A stretch of 64,000 nt of DNA from Proteles cristata cristata (GCA_017311185.1 JAESUZ010003283.1:310001-374000); one strand, 5' to 3'. Shown: positions 46,376 through 58,425, numbered from the stretch's first letter. The notes: a model not told the origin generated them from the sequence alone. Program-made: numbers and translations.

Positions 46376-47328
46376 TATCAGATTTTCCCTTGAAAATGCT
46401 ATTTGACACTAAAAAATCATGACTGTGACTCAGTCTTTTGAGATGATAGTAAATATCAGGTTGAACATCAAATTCCAGGCAAAATTGAAATTTTTTTTTT
46501 AAACTTATCTAATCTTCCAAATTTTGTGGATCCTCCCTAAGACCCTGAGGCTGGACTGCTGGTTGGGTAATGTGTAGTATGGAAGGTCTTAGGAGAAAGA
46601 TCTTGAGAACTATTTGCAGGGTCCCAAAACCACATAAAATTGATAAAGTAAGTAGCATGAAGAAGATCTAAGGAAAGATGCAGGCATATTCTGAATAGCA
46701 CATCAAACTGAGCATGTTTAAATAAGAGATGATGGATTGGTAATGAAAGGTAAAGGAACAGATTGGAACATCTGTGGGTCCCAAGACTGTGTGTTCCAAA
46801 AGAGCACATATTAGTTATGACTTAATATTTTCCCCTCTTTCCTTTTACTACTTTGTAAATATTTTTGATGTATGGCACATATAAATTGGATAAATTCTAC
46901 ATTATTATTTGATAAATTCCTACAATGCAAACATACCCTCTCATCCACTTCAGTCATTTTCAGCCCCACAGCAAATTATTCTTCTTTTATACCCAGAGCT
47001 AATTATTCTTCTTTTATCACTATAAATATACAAATAAAACTGTATAAAGTTCATTATACTATGACTGTTTCTTTTGCTTTCTATATATTTTGCTCTCAAC
47101 ATTGTTGAAACAGTTCTTTTCTATTTTTCTATAGTATTTCATTCCATGATATCATAATTCATTTATTCATTCTAATATTGAAGGATTTTGCATTATTTCC
47201 AGTTTGGAGCTCTTATAAGTAATGCTAAGAAAATTATTGTACAGGTATTTTGGTGCACATTTGCATGTACTGTTGAGTAGAGATGGGGTTATTGGCTCAA
47301 AATATATTCCTATGTTCAGCCTCAAAAG

Positions 47329-47743
47329 ATACTGACATGGTTGGGGAGAAGAGAAAACGGGTGACGGGCATTGAGGAGGGTACTTGTTGGGATGAGCACT
47401 GGGTGTTGCAGGTAAGCGATGAATTGTGGGAATCTACCCCCCAAACCAAGAGTACACGGTACACACTGGATGTTAGCCAATTTAACAATAAATTATAGCA
47501 AAATAAATAAATAGAAGTTAAACAAACAAATAAGCAAGCAAACAAACAAATAAATAAAAAAAACAATTGTTTGGCTAACCATGTAAAAAGAAAAAAAAAT
47601 ATGCTTAATGGTAAAGAACTACAACATGAAATTAAAGACATGACAGGGAACAAGATAATATCAAAATAATATACTTTTAAAGAATCAAAAAAAAATCATG
47701 TAGACATGAAAATAAATAAATAAATACATAAATAATATTGACA
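47329..47743 (+). mobile_element. L1 3' end with possible 3' transduction
   Basis: L1 3' UTR variant (gggtgacgggcattgaggag, gggatgagcactgggtgttg) from 47338, first A-rich tail about 47500-47573, about 130 bp of other sequence, then a second AAATA tail to 47734. Flanked by atactgaca (47329-47337) and atattgaca (47735-47743), 8 of 9, with the host L1 resuming on both sides. Confidence 0.7.
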
Positions 47744-48636
47744 GTTTTCCAAATTTCTTTAAGCAATTTTCATGGTCACCAGCAGCATACAAGAGTTTCA
47801 GTTGTTCTACATCTTTGCCAACTTTTGACATGTATCAGTTTTTCAAACATTAACTGTTTTGATAATTAGCTTTGGAGATTATAATAACTGAGAAGCAAAA
47901 AAGAGACTTTGAGGGTTCCACATGTACCACATCCTCTCTAAAACTGATGTCAAACTTTAAGATTAGACATTCTAGTGTTCATGATATGCTATAATACTGT
48001 GGTTTTAATTTAACTGATGATTTCTAATGTTAAGCACCTTCCATGTGCTTATTGACCATCCATCGACCTTCCTTTGGAAAGTATTTAGTTACGTTTTTAC
48101 CTCTTACTTTCCTGAGTTTCTTAACCTCGTACTGTTATATATTATGGATGTAGATTCTTTGGTAAATAGAGTAACATTAATATTATTTCCTAGTCTGTGG
48201 TTTCTGTTTCATTTCCTTTGTAGTTTGTCTACTCATTGAAAACATTTTTTATTAGTATAAATTTTAAATTCTTGAAGGTGTGCAACTCATATCTGACTCT
48301 TTGTCTTGAATAAGAAACCTTTGGCTACCACAAAGTAATAAAGATTTGGACCTTTGTTTAACTCTAAAAGGCTTATGGTTGTAGCATTTATACTTAGATC
48401 TATAGTCTGTAGGACATCTCAAGTTAATTTTTGTATATAAAGGTGAATTTTGAGACATTACTTTTTTTCAAATTGTTATCCATTTGTAAAACAACAACAA
48501 CAACAACAAAACACTTTGTTTTCCCTAGTAAGGTGGCTCAATGCCTTTGTTTAAAATCGATTGAACATGGATGTTTGGGCCTATTTATGGACTATTCTAT
48601 AGCATACTTATACTTATGCCAGTACCGCATTGTTTT

Positions 48637-48882
48637 AAAATCCATAACTTAAGAGGAACCTGGGTGGCTCAGTCAGTTAAGCAAACAAGTCATGATCTCA
48701 CAGTTCATGGGTTCCGGACCTGCATTGGGTTCTGTGCTGAGGAATAGCTCAGAGCCTGGAGCCTGTTTCAGATTCTGTATCTCCCTCTCTCTCTGACCCT
48801 CCCCTGCTCATGCTGTCTCTCTCTCTTTCTCAGAAATAAATAAAACATTAAAAATTTTTTAAAAATAAAATCCAAAACTTAA
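48637..48882 (+). mobile_element. CAN-SINE with TSD
   Basis: Copy at 48653-48866. A deletion removes sequence between gttaagc and catgatctc in the head. TSD aaaatccataacttaa (48637-48652) and aaaatccaaaacttaa (48867-48882), 15 of 16. Confidence 0.94.
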
Positions 48883-49189
48883 TATCAACTCTTGAAATAC
48901 CTGAAATAATATAGTGCACATTTTCCAATCTTGTTATTTTTTTTCTAAAATTCTGTGGCTAACCTAGATCCCTTATATTTCTTTATACATTTTAGAATCA
49001 GCTTATGAACTTCTATAAAACACAAACAAAACAAAAATAGACTATCAGGATTTCGTTTGGTATGCTGTTAAATTTCTATATGTTAAGAATATTGTTTATC
49101 AGGTAATCAGCATGGTATATCTCTCTATTTATATAAACTTTCTTTACTTACCTTTGCAGTTTTCAAGAAATTGATTTTTCTAAATTTTT

Positions 49190-49423
49190 GTTATATTTAT
49201 TTTTTTCTATTTTTAATTTTCTTTTTAATTTGAGAGAGAGAGAGAGAGAGAGAGGAAGAGAGGGGCAGAAGGAAACAGAGAGAATCCAAAACAGGTTCCA
49301 CATTCAGCATAGAGTCAGATGTGGGGCTTGATCTCATGACCCTGGGATCATGACCTGAGCTAAAATAAAGAGTCAAATGCTCAGCTGACTAAGCCACCCA
49401 GATTCCTTGCTATATTTATTTTT
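49190..49423 (-). mobile_element. CAN-SINE, older copy with TSD
   Basis: Reverse-complement copy at 49205-49408 with a GA run at 49233-49253. TSD gttatatttattttt (49190-49204) and gctatatttattttt (49409-49423), 14 of 15. Confidence 0.92.
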
Positions 49424-49656
49424 GTGTATATTTTCTATATCTAGAAATAGAGTTTTGCTGAGTTTTAATTATATTTCAATTTTTTAAATGCTTGCTCTTA
49501 TTTATTCAGAGATTCATTTTTTTTCCTCATTTAATCTTTTAATGTCATAAACCACATTAATTTTTCCAGCATTAAACCAACTATGCTTTCCTGCTAAAAA
49601 CTCTTCCTATTCATGTCATACTGTCTTTTTACTACAATCTTACTTTGATTTGTTAA

Positions 49657-50324
49657 TACAGCTGATTCTCATTGTTTGTGATATTTATGTTCTACATAGT
49701 CACTACAGATACTGAATTACTAAAAATAGAATCATTACATTTAGGGAAGTACAGAGTTAGGTTCTTGCAAGCCTCTATTTACAATGTTTTCCTCAATCGA
49801 TCAATAGCTAACAAGGTTAAGTATACCTTGTTAAGTTTATTTTTCTGTTCAATGATATCTTATTTAGTATATATTATTGATTCATTAACATAGAAATTAT
49901 GGCTGACAATACTATAATTCATGCTTGAAAAAGTTTATCTAACACTGATTTCTCTCCTGAGGGTCCATCACAGCCTGCTTACATGTGATAACACTAGATA
50001 GCAATCAGCACTATGCGTGGGGGTAATTTTAAACAGCAGAGTTACCAACAAAAAATCACAGAAATATGAAAAATGTAATGCTTAACGAACTATGAAAAGA
50101 TACTTGCTTATAGAATGGAAGCTGAAACAAGAAGCCACAGTGCCACCTTTTTCGTCAACTGGGAACACACATATCCAGTGATTCAAAATTTTGGTATGCA
50201 TGCATTTGCATGTCTACAAATGACCTAGAAAACACCTTGCATATTGATTTGGAGCTACAAATAAGTTTTCATCAGTAGGCAAGTTCACTAATTTGGGAAC
50301 TATGAATAATGAGGATAGGCTATA
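49657..50324. mobile_element. Tigger/mariner-like DNA transposon with TA target site
   Basis: 664-bp element (49659-50322) with imperfect terminal inverted repeats: left cagctgattctcattgtttg, right ends ataatgaggataggcta. It is flanked by TA on both sides (49657-49658, 50323-50324), the target site of the mariner/pogo group. The host L1 reads through when the element is removed (gatttgttaa-TA-ttttagtaaatcc). No transposase frame, so non-autonomous. Confidence 0.8.
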
Positions 50325-51681
50325 TTTTAGTAAATCCTTACTAAAAAATAATCCTTACTAAACCCTAAATTCTTACTAAATAAAACATCCTTTTTATCTA
50401 TGTTTACAAATAATATTTATTTATTATATATAAAGTAATAATATATATAACGTATATAAAGTATCCTTGTCTTGTGATACTTATGACAGTTTAGTATGGG
50501 GATTACACTGGTCACCTAAATGATCTAATATTTGTTCTCAATTATTCTTTATTCTGAAAGTATTATTTCTTCTTACTGATAAAAGTCATCAATAAAGTGA
50601 TTGGACCTGGCATTCTATTCATTGAAGAGTTTCCTAATATGGTTTCAACTTTCTAAATAGATAAAGGACTAATTATATTTTTAAATCATTATTTCTTATG
50701 GTGTTAGTTTGGCTAATTGTGTTTTACAAATAAACTATGTTTTCTAATTTGTCAAAAATATTGACCTAAATTTATTCATAGTATCCATTTATTCTTGTGA
50801 CATCTATAGGACCTGTAGTAGTGTCATCTCTACCATTTTATTTTATATTATCAGTCTCTGCTTGCTCAGTTTTACTAGCAGTTTATCAACTTTATTAATC
50901 TCTTCGAAGGACGAATTTTTAAATGTATTAACTAATGCTTCTTCAATTTCTACTTTATTTCTCTCTCTTTAACTTACTTTTGACTTAATTTGTAATCCAT
51001 TTTCTATCTTATTCAGGTAGAAATTGAAATAAATGATTTTATATTATTTTTTTGTAATAGAAGCATTAATAGAATTAACTTTGCCTCTCAGTGCTATTTT
51101 AGATACATTTCATACATTTTAATATATTGTGTTTTCTCACTCAGCTTAAAATATTTTATATTTTTTTCTTTTGAATTCTTTTGTAAATGATTTCTTGAAC
51201 TATACTTTTTCTATTGATTTCTAAATAAATACAATTGTGATTAGAAAATATGCTATATATTAGTTCAGTTCTTTGAAATTTGGACTTTTTTCATAGCATT
51301 TCTGAACTTGAGTACATGCCCATGAGGTGAATTTTACTATATTTTTGAAATATTTTATATCCTCTCTAAATTTCATGCCTAGTTGAATAGAGACATTCAT
51401 ACATTCTTTTGATTAATTTTTCCTCCATTCTTTACTTCAACCTTTGTATTCTTGTATCAATGCTTTGCCTTTTTAAAAACGTAAACATTCTGGCTTTGGG
51501 GGTTTGTTTTGTGTGACAAATGTGTCTATTTGGATAATTCAGTTTCTTTGGATTAAGTTTATTTCCATTTAATCTGTCTATTGATATATGTGGTTTTAAA
51601 TCTCGTGTCTTACTCTTTGCTTTCTATTTGCTTAATGTCATCTTTACTTCTCCTGCCTTTTATTATTACATTTTTTAAAAC

Positions 51682-51896
51682 TCTATTTCTCAGGGCGCCT
51701 GAGTGACTCAGTTGGTTGAGCATCCAACTTCAGCTCAGTCCATGATCTCGCAGTTCGTGGGTTCGTGCATCAGGCTCTGTGCTGACAGCTCAGATCCTGG
51801 ATACTGTCTGCAAATTCTGTCCCTCCCCTGCTCACACTGTCTCTCTCAAAAAATAAATAAAAAACACTTAAAAATTTCTTAAAAAATCTATTTCTC
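51682..51896 (+). mobile_element. CAN-SINE with TSD
   Basis: Copy at 51692-51886, missing part of the mid-body. TSD tctatttctc at 51682-51691 and 51887-51896, perfect over 10 bp. Confidence 0.93.
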
Positions 51897-52211
51897 TAAT
51901 ATTATTTCATTTAATAGCTGCCTCACAATAGATATTTGTGTTTACCTTAGACTGGAACTTGAAGCACCTTGTAGACAATGTCCTTAAAATGCTTTTGTGC
52001 TATTGTATTTTGAATCTTACAGATGTTGTAAAAACCACAAAATCTTAAATGTTTACTCAATAGATTTTGGATTCTAGTAGTCTTCATTCCTTCTTGCATT
52101 TCTATGTATCTATCTGGCATTTTCATTTTGCCAGAATAATTTTTTTTTTAGAATTTCTTTTAGTTTGGGGCTGCTGGCAACCATTTTATTTATTAATTTT
52201 TATCATTGTCT

Positions 52212-52400
52212 TAAGGTTTATTTAGTTTGAGACAGAGACAGTTTGAGTGAGGGAGGGGCAGAGAGAAGGAGAATCCCAAGAAGGCTCTGTGGTTCCAGCA
52301 CAGAGCCCAATGCAGGGCTTGAACCCATGAAACTGCAAGATCATGACCTAAGCTGAAACCAAAAGTCATACAACCAAATGAACAACCCAGGCATGCCCCA
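52212..52400 (-). mobile_element. CAN-SINE, older copy
   Basis: Tail complement aaggtttatttagtttgaga, body cacagagcccaatgcagggc, and a degraded head ending aacccaggcatgcccc. TSD not clear. Confidence 0.87.
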
Positions 52401-52720
52401 GTTTTTATTTGTACAAGAACATTTTTCATCTTTATCTTTAGAAGATAAAACCCAAAGGTAGGCTTTTGTCAGCAGTCATTTTACCAGAATTTTAATGTTG
52501 TAATTTTATTGTATTCTATTTCTTTTGAAACATCTGCTCTCTGTCATACTGTTGGTCCTTTAAAGTTGTTATGCATCATTCTGTTTTCCTTCTGGGATCT
52601 CAGTGTCTCATATCTTGATGATTCTAAATTTCAGTTTGCCTGCCCAGATGAATGAGACTACACAAATTCTAGTCCAGTCATTTCTAGGCTTCTGTTCTCT
52701 ATGTTGTGAATCAGCAAATA

Positions 52721-53449
52721 TCTAGAGAGGATAAATGAAGGACAAATACTTGACTGATCTCAATGCATTTTGTTTTCCATTAGAACACTGGCCCTTTGAA
52801 CCCTGAATGCCCTAAATTTTTTCCACTGCTTTTTTAAAATCCAGATTTAAATTGGGTTTTGACAAGAGAATTAGTCTGATAAATTCTACTCCATAGAGCC
52901 AAACATAAATAGTTGTTTCTCCTTCTGTTTTTGTTTTTGTTTTTTTTTTCCTCTCCACCTTCATTCCTACCCACACGCCCTCACTCTTCTGGCTACTACT
53001 GTGTCCTTTGACGATGAGTACTACTACTGCTGCAGGAATGTTACCCTCTTGATGGGACCAGGGCACCTCCTAGTCCAAGGGCTGATGTACCAGAACTCTT
53101 AAGGAGACATGTAAGAAGATGGAGAGGAATTTGTCTTATTCTTTCCTAAGTTATACCTTGGTAGAAAGATACTGTCTCAGACACTATCAGCTCTTTAATA
53201 CAAGCATCTTTCTTTTTAATACCCACAGGTATTCACTCACAGAGTACACAGCCAGGGATTAATGTACTGTTGTTCTTTTACGTGTCCTTACTATTAAGAC
53301 ATCATTATTAAATCACATTTGGCTCTCTTATTCCCTCCTCCTCAGGTAAATGTTGTTCTAAGAGTCTCCACAGAACAAGGAAAGCATGTTTTAATAACTC
53401 CCTACGTAATTTCATAAAACATTAACAAACATATCTAGCAATGGATACA
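52721..53449. other. unique sequence, no gene seen
   Basis: A T-rich tract at 52929-52950 is the only low-complexity feature. Nothing else recognised. Confidence 0.4.
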
Positions 53450-53688
53450 GCCTAAAACAGTGGTTCTCAATTGTGAGTGAATTTTCCCTTCTGTCCAGGA
53501 GACATTTGTCACTCTCTGGAGATGATGACGTTTTGAGCTGTGACTGGCATCTATTGAATAGAGGCCAAGAAAGCAGCTAAACCTCCTGTAATGCACAGGA
53601 CAGACACTACCCCACCTTCCACCCTCACTAAAGAATTATCTGGCTTAAAATGTCAATAATTCCAAGGTAGAGAATATGTGGCCTAACG
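53450..53688 (+). mobile_element. MER5-type hAT DNA transposon relic
   Basis: Element at 53458-53680: cagtggttctcaattg, ggcatctattgaatagaggc, taatgcacaggacagacact and aagaattatctggcttaaaa are in MER5 order. 8-bp flanks gcctaaaa (53450-53457) and gcctaacg (53681-53688) match at 6 of 8, as expected for a hAT TSD. Confidence 0.85.
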
Positions 53689-54459
53689 TTAAGGTGTGTT
53701 CTCTGCTCTATAGCAGTTGAACTAAGCTTTTTCAAAGGCAATTGTGAGTCAATTAGCAAACACATTTCTTAATGCAAAGGAGAATAATAATGACATTGGT
53801 ATCAACAATGTTTCAAATTTGTTATTAATACAGATTACTAAGTGTCTTAATATATAATAGTGATTAAAGAGAATGAAAGAAATAACTCGATAACGACACT
53901 TTATGATTGCATGATGTTGGAGACAATAAGTTTACACTATTTCAATGTTGAAGTTTATGTACTTGTTTTGATTTAGTAATCAAGCTTTGTGAAAGAATAT
54001 TTATAATTAGATTGATCTAAATCTGAGAGTTTTAAGAACATGTTTTTTGGAAAGTAAGGAAGTCTAGGATAGTCAGTGTGCTGACAGATATTGAAATGAT
54101 AGAAACTTGACTGAAGGTTGAATGGAGAAACAAGTAAAGTTTTGAAGTCAGACTGCATGATAGAGTAGGACAAAAAAATGAGGGAAGGAAGTCTTGGAGG
54201 TCTCATGGAGGCCAAACAGCAGATGTTTATTTCTGGAGCCAAAGCTCCTGAATATGGGAACAAGCCAGAACAATAAGCGCTTGTTATTAAGAAAATTGTA
54301 TTTAAATATATTGAAATTTAAGATCTCAGAAGTGGTATAACTCAAGGTAATGGCAACATTCAATGTTTGGCCAGGAAACTGAATTGATAAAATTAAATGG
54401 AAATAAATGCTTATAATTGCAGTAATATTTGAGACCTCATTGACTAGGTTGTTAGATAT
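53689..54459. other. unique AT-rich sequence, no gene seen
   Basis: The overlapping minus frames at 53973-54263 and 54148-54468 show no domain. Confidence 0.4.
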
Positions 54460-54830
54460 ATTAGACAATGCTGCATAAAAAAAATCACCCTAAAATTCAG
54501 TTGCTTACCCAGTAATAACTTATTGTATTCTTTCAGATCTTTGTAGGTCATTTATGAAGATCTGCTTTAGGCTGTGCAGTGGCTGCATTTGGCTGAAGAT
54601 TTTGGTTTTGAATCAGAAGTGCCTGATGGGTCTTTTTGTTCTCATTGGTCCAATAGCTCTCCAGAGCAAATTCTTATAGAAAATGACAACACAAGAGAGC
54701 AAGCTGAAAGTCTCAGTGCTTTATGAACCCTGCCCCTAATCCATTGGTCAAAGTAAGTCACACAAATCCAATATTAATGAAATAAATATATCCTATCTTC
54801 ACTGGAAGGATTGCAAAGACAAAAGAAAAA
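54460..54830 (+). mobile_element. ancient interspersed repeat, family unnamed
   Basis: Starts caatgctgcataaaaaaaat and ends with atccattggtcaaagtaagt and cttcactggaaggattgcaa, the ends of a widespread mammalian repeat I recognise but will not name. The middle is eroded. Confidence 0.6.
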
Positions 54831-55112
54831 GGGCATAAATGTATCAGTTTACTAGGGAAAGTATTTTATTTAATTTTCAAATAATGAATCACTCTACTAC
54901 ATATGTTTAACTCTTATGCTGTCAAGATCACTATGTTAGACATGAACGAATTGGAGGAAATTCCTGTGCAAGGAAAGAGGAAGTCAGCAGGGGCAAACAA
55001 GAAGAATGTTCAGACCACAGTGTACGTCTGATCCTTTGGCAGGAGAGGGAAAATGAAGCAGCACTGAAACAAAGAATCTCAGACTACACGGTAGTTTCAG
55101 AAGAGTCACGAA

Positions 55113-55271
55113 GGGGCGCCTGGGTTTCTCAGTCGGCTGAGCGTCCAACTTCAGCTCAGGTCACGATCTCACAGTTTGCGAACTCAAGCTGCATGTTGGC
55201 CTCTGCGTTGACATCTCAGAGCCTGGAGCCTGCTTCAAATTCTGTGTCTCCCTCTCTCTCTGCTCTTCCAC

Positions 55272-55314
<43 letters not shown>

Positions 55315-55376
55315 TCTCTCTCTATCTCTCTATCTCTCTCTGTCTCTCTCAAAAATGAATAAACATTTTTTTTTAA
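55113..55376 (+). mobile_element. CAN-SINE with expanded CT body
   Basis: Head ggggcgcctgggtttctcag, body, then a CT-rich tract at 55274-55350 and tail aaaaatgaataaacattttt. The CT expansion creates frames on both strands that are not genes. TSD not clear. Confidence 0.92.
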
Positions 55377-55856
55377 AGTTGTGGAAAAACTAATGGGAAG
55401 TTCTTGAATCAAAGTTGCCCAGATGAGTCTTACCATTCACAGATACAGGCCCTTCCTTAATACTCGGAAATATTAAGTCTTTGCTTGTGAGTAGACAGGA
55501 GAAAGCATGACCATATTGTAAAAGCAATGGTGGATCGAAGAGGCAGGATCTGGGGCTTGCAGTCCACTCTTCTTCCCCCATCAGGAGAGACCTACATGAT
55601 ACTTTTTCATGGCTGCCACAGTCACATACTACATGGGAGTTGAGGAAAAAATGTCAAGAATCAAGAGAAAAAGTGCTCAGTGAATGAGGGAGAAACAGGA
55701 GATAACTGTATTGACAGTAATAAGAATGATGAAGGGAAATAACCGCTATTTTTCGTATCACTCACAGAGGAGATTTTGAAAAATCTGTTCTCATGAAACC
55801 CATGATGGCTACAAGCATTGACTTCTCTCCTCAAGAGTTCACATATATCCAGTTTA
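55377..55856. other. unique sequence, no gene seen
   Basis: Nothing recognised. Confidence 0.4.
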
Positions 55857-56104
55857 ATAATCTACTCTACTGAGGCACATGAGTGGCTCAGTGGGTTGAG
55901 CATCTGACTCTTGGTCTCAGTTCAGGTCATGGTCTCATGCATGGTTCATGAGATTGAGCCCCACATTGGGCTCTGTGCTCTGATAGCACAGAGACTGCCT
56001 GGGATTCTCTCTCTGTCTCTGTCTCTCCCTTCCTCCCTCTCTACCCCTCCCTGCTTGTATTCTCCCTCTCAAATAAATAAACTTAGCAAAATAATCTGCT
56101 GTAC
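55857..56104 (+). mobile_element. CAN-SINE, older copy with TSD
   Basis: Copy at 55872-56089 with tail aaataaataaacttagcaaa. TSD aataatctactctac (55857-55871) and aataatctgctgtac (56090-56104), 13 of 15. Confidence 0.9.
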
Positions 56105-56159
56105 CATTTTGTCAAGAATTATTATTTATCTCACCTCTTGTTTGTTATTTACAGAAAAA

Positions 56160-56475
56160 TCAACATTTCTTTCATTTTTTCTCATTTTTTAATAGTGGTA
56201 AAATATATATTAAATTATTATTGTAACCGTTTTTAAGTACACAGTTGATATAAAAATATTACTAATGCTGTACAACCATCCCCGTCATCCTCTGGAGGAC
56301 ACTTTTCATCTTGTAAAACTGAAACTCTATACACATTAAATAATAATTTTTTCATTTTCCCCTCCCCTAGCCCTTGGTAAGCATTCTATATTCAGTACCT
56401 ATGATTTTGACCACTCTTGGCACCACATATCAGTGGAATTATACAGTGTTTGTCTTACAAATGGGATTGCTTACT
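56160..56475 (-). mobile_element. ancient L1 (L1M-type) 3' UTR relic
   Basis: Reverse-complement blocks: taaccgtttttaagtacaca, tgctgtacaaccatccccgt, cccctagcccttggtaagca and ggcaccacatatcagtggaa. Confidence 0.7.
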
Positions 56476-56502
56476 TTATTTCATTTATAGATAACCAATT
56501 TT

Positions 56503-57397
56503 TAAGAAACAAAAGCAAAAATGAACTATTGAGACCTCATCAAGATAAAAATCTTCTGCACAGCGAAAGAAACAATAAAACTAAAAGACAACAGATAGCA
56601 TAGGAGAAGATATTTGCAAATGACATATCAGATAAAGGATTAGTATCCAAAGTCTACAAAGAACTTATCAAATGCAACACCCAAAAAACAAATAATCCAG
56701 TGAAGAAATCAGCAACAGGCATGAATACTTTTCCAAAGACATCCAGGTGGCTAACAGACACATGAAAAGACGCTCAGCATCACTCATCATCAGGGAAATA
56801 CAAATCAAAACCACAATGAGATACCATCTCATACCTGTCAGAATGGCTAAAATGAACAACTCAGGAAACAACAGATGTTGATGAGGATTCAGAGAAAGGG
56901 GAACACTTTTGCACTGTTAGTGGGAAGGCAAACTGGTGTAGCCATTCTGTAAAACAGTATGGAAGTTCCTCAAAAAAAAATTAAAAATAGAGCTACCTTA
57001 TGACCCACCAATTGCACTACTAGGTGTTTATGCAAAGGATGCAAAAGTGCTGATTTGAAGGGGCACATACACCCCATTGTTTACAGCATCACTATCAATA
57101 ATAACCAAATTATGAAGAGAGTCCAAATGTCCGTCAACTGATGAATGGATAAAGAAGAGGTGATATATATACAATGGAATATTACTCATCATTCAAAAAG
57201 AATGAAATATTTCCATTTGCAACAATGTGGATGGAACTAGAATGTACTATGCCAAGCAAAATAAATCAGAGAAAGATAAATAATATAAGATTTCACCCAT
57301 ATGTGGAATTTAAAAAACAAAAGAGATGAACATAGGGGAATGAAGGAAAAATAAGATACAAACAGAAAGGGAGGGAAACCATAAGAAACTCAGAACA
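56503..57397 (+). mobile_element. carnivore L1 3' ORF2 and partial 3' UTR, no own tail
   Basis: Begins within ORF2 (aacaaaagcaaaaatgaact), runs through late ORF2 (cagggaaatacaaatcaaaa, ggaatattactcatcattca) into the 3' UTR, and stops at gaaactcagaaca where a SINE begins. The rest of the L1 3' UTR and poly-A are missing. Frames are broken (for example the ORF2 segment near 56700). Confidence 0.88.
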
Positions 57398-57605
57398 GGG
57401 GCGCCTGGGTGGCTTAGTCAGTTAAGCGTCCGACTTTCACTTAGGTCATGATCTTGCGGTTCGTGGGTTCGAGCCCCGCATCGGGCTCTGTGCTGACTGC
57501 CAGCTCAGAGCCTGGAGCCTCTTTCGGTCTGTGACTCCCTCTCTCTCTGTCCCTCCCCTGCTCACACTGTCTCTCTCCTAGAAATAAATAAAACATTAAA
57601 AATTT
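57398..57605 (+). mobile_element. young CAN-SINE joined to L1, no TSD
   Basis: Full-length copy with intact A-box-like tggcttagtcag and B box gggttcgagcccc. Tail cctagaaataaataaaacat. No TSD is visible between its left junction with L1 and its right flank. Confidence 0.93.
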
Positions 57606-57799
57606 TTTTTTACATTTTATGAAAGATGCCAAATGACTCTATACTCTTTAGTGTTATTTCTCAATCGTATCCAAATATCAGCAGAGAAAAACATTATTCA
57701 TTGGCTCCTTATTAGCTATATCCCAAAACTTCAACCAAGGATAAGTAGTCTTAACTGTACCTAAATATCTTTATGCATAAACTAATCTTATTCCCAAGT

Positions 57800-57962
57800 A
57801 TCAGGTACTGTATCATGTTTTCTACATATTTTGACTAATACAACCCTTCACAGAATCACTACTAGGTAACTAAAGCATGAAGAATTTAAGTAACTTACCT
57901 GAAGTCACATGCCTAGTAGAGAGAAAAGCCGGTATTTGAATCTAGGCTATGGATCTAGATCT
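57800..57962 (-). mobile_element. MIR SINE relic
   Basis: Reverse-complement MIR core: gaatttaagtaacttacctg, aagtcacatgcctagtagag, ccggtatttgaatctaggct. Confidence 0.7.
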
Positions 57963-57966
57963 TGAA

Positions 57967-58382
57967 TTCTTTTTTTCTTTTTAAGTTTGTATTTAAATTC
58001 TAGTTAGTTAACATACAGTGTAAGATTAGTTTCTGGTATGCAGCTTAGTGATTCAATGCTTAAATACAACACCCAGTGTTCCTTGCAACAAGTGCACTCC
58101 TTAATCCCCATCACCTATTTAACCCATTCCCTGCCATCAACCTCTCCGTGGTAAACCATCAGTTTGTTCCCTGTAATTAAGAGTCTGTTTTTTGGTTTGC
58201 CTCTCTCTTCTTCCCCCCTTCTGATTATTTGTTTTGTTTCTTAAATTCCACCTCTGAGTGAAATAATATGGGTAATTTGTCTTCCTCTGTCTGACTTATT
58301 TCACTTAACATAATATTTTCTAGTTCCATCCACATTGTTACAAATAGCAAGATTTCATTCTTTTTCATGGCTGAGTAATATT

Positions 58383-58425
<43 letters not shown>

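Larger units (their letters stand above)
46950..52720 (-). mobile_element. near-full-length ancient L1 (L1M-type), nested insertions
   Basis: Reverse-complement L1 blocks run in correct order from ORF2 C-terminus (about 47150-47330), through gtggttttaatttaactgat (48000), tatgccagtaccgcattgtt (48615), taaaccaactatgctttcct (49574), tttctttggattaagtttat (51543) to the 5' region near 52480-52650 (accagaattttaatgttgta). Six later elements interrupt it: 47338-47734, 48653-48866, 49205-49408, 49659-50322, 51692-51886 and 52212-52400. Sequence rejoins across several of them. No reading frame survives. Confidence 0.72.

Noticed and set aside
55161..55436. Arg/Glu-rich frame (RERERERE) and its plus-strand Leu/Ser counterpart
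   Set aside because: Translation of the CT/GA run of a SINE.
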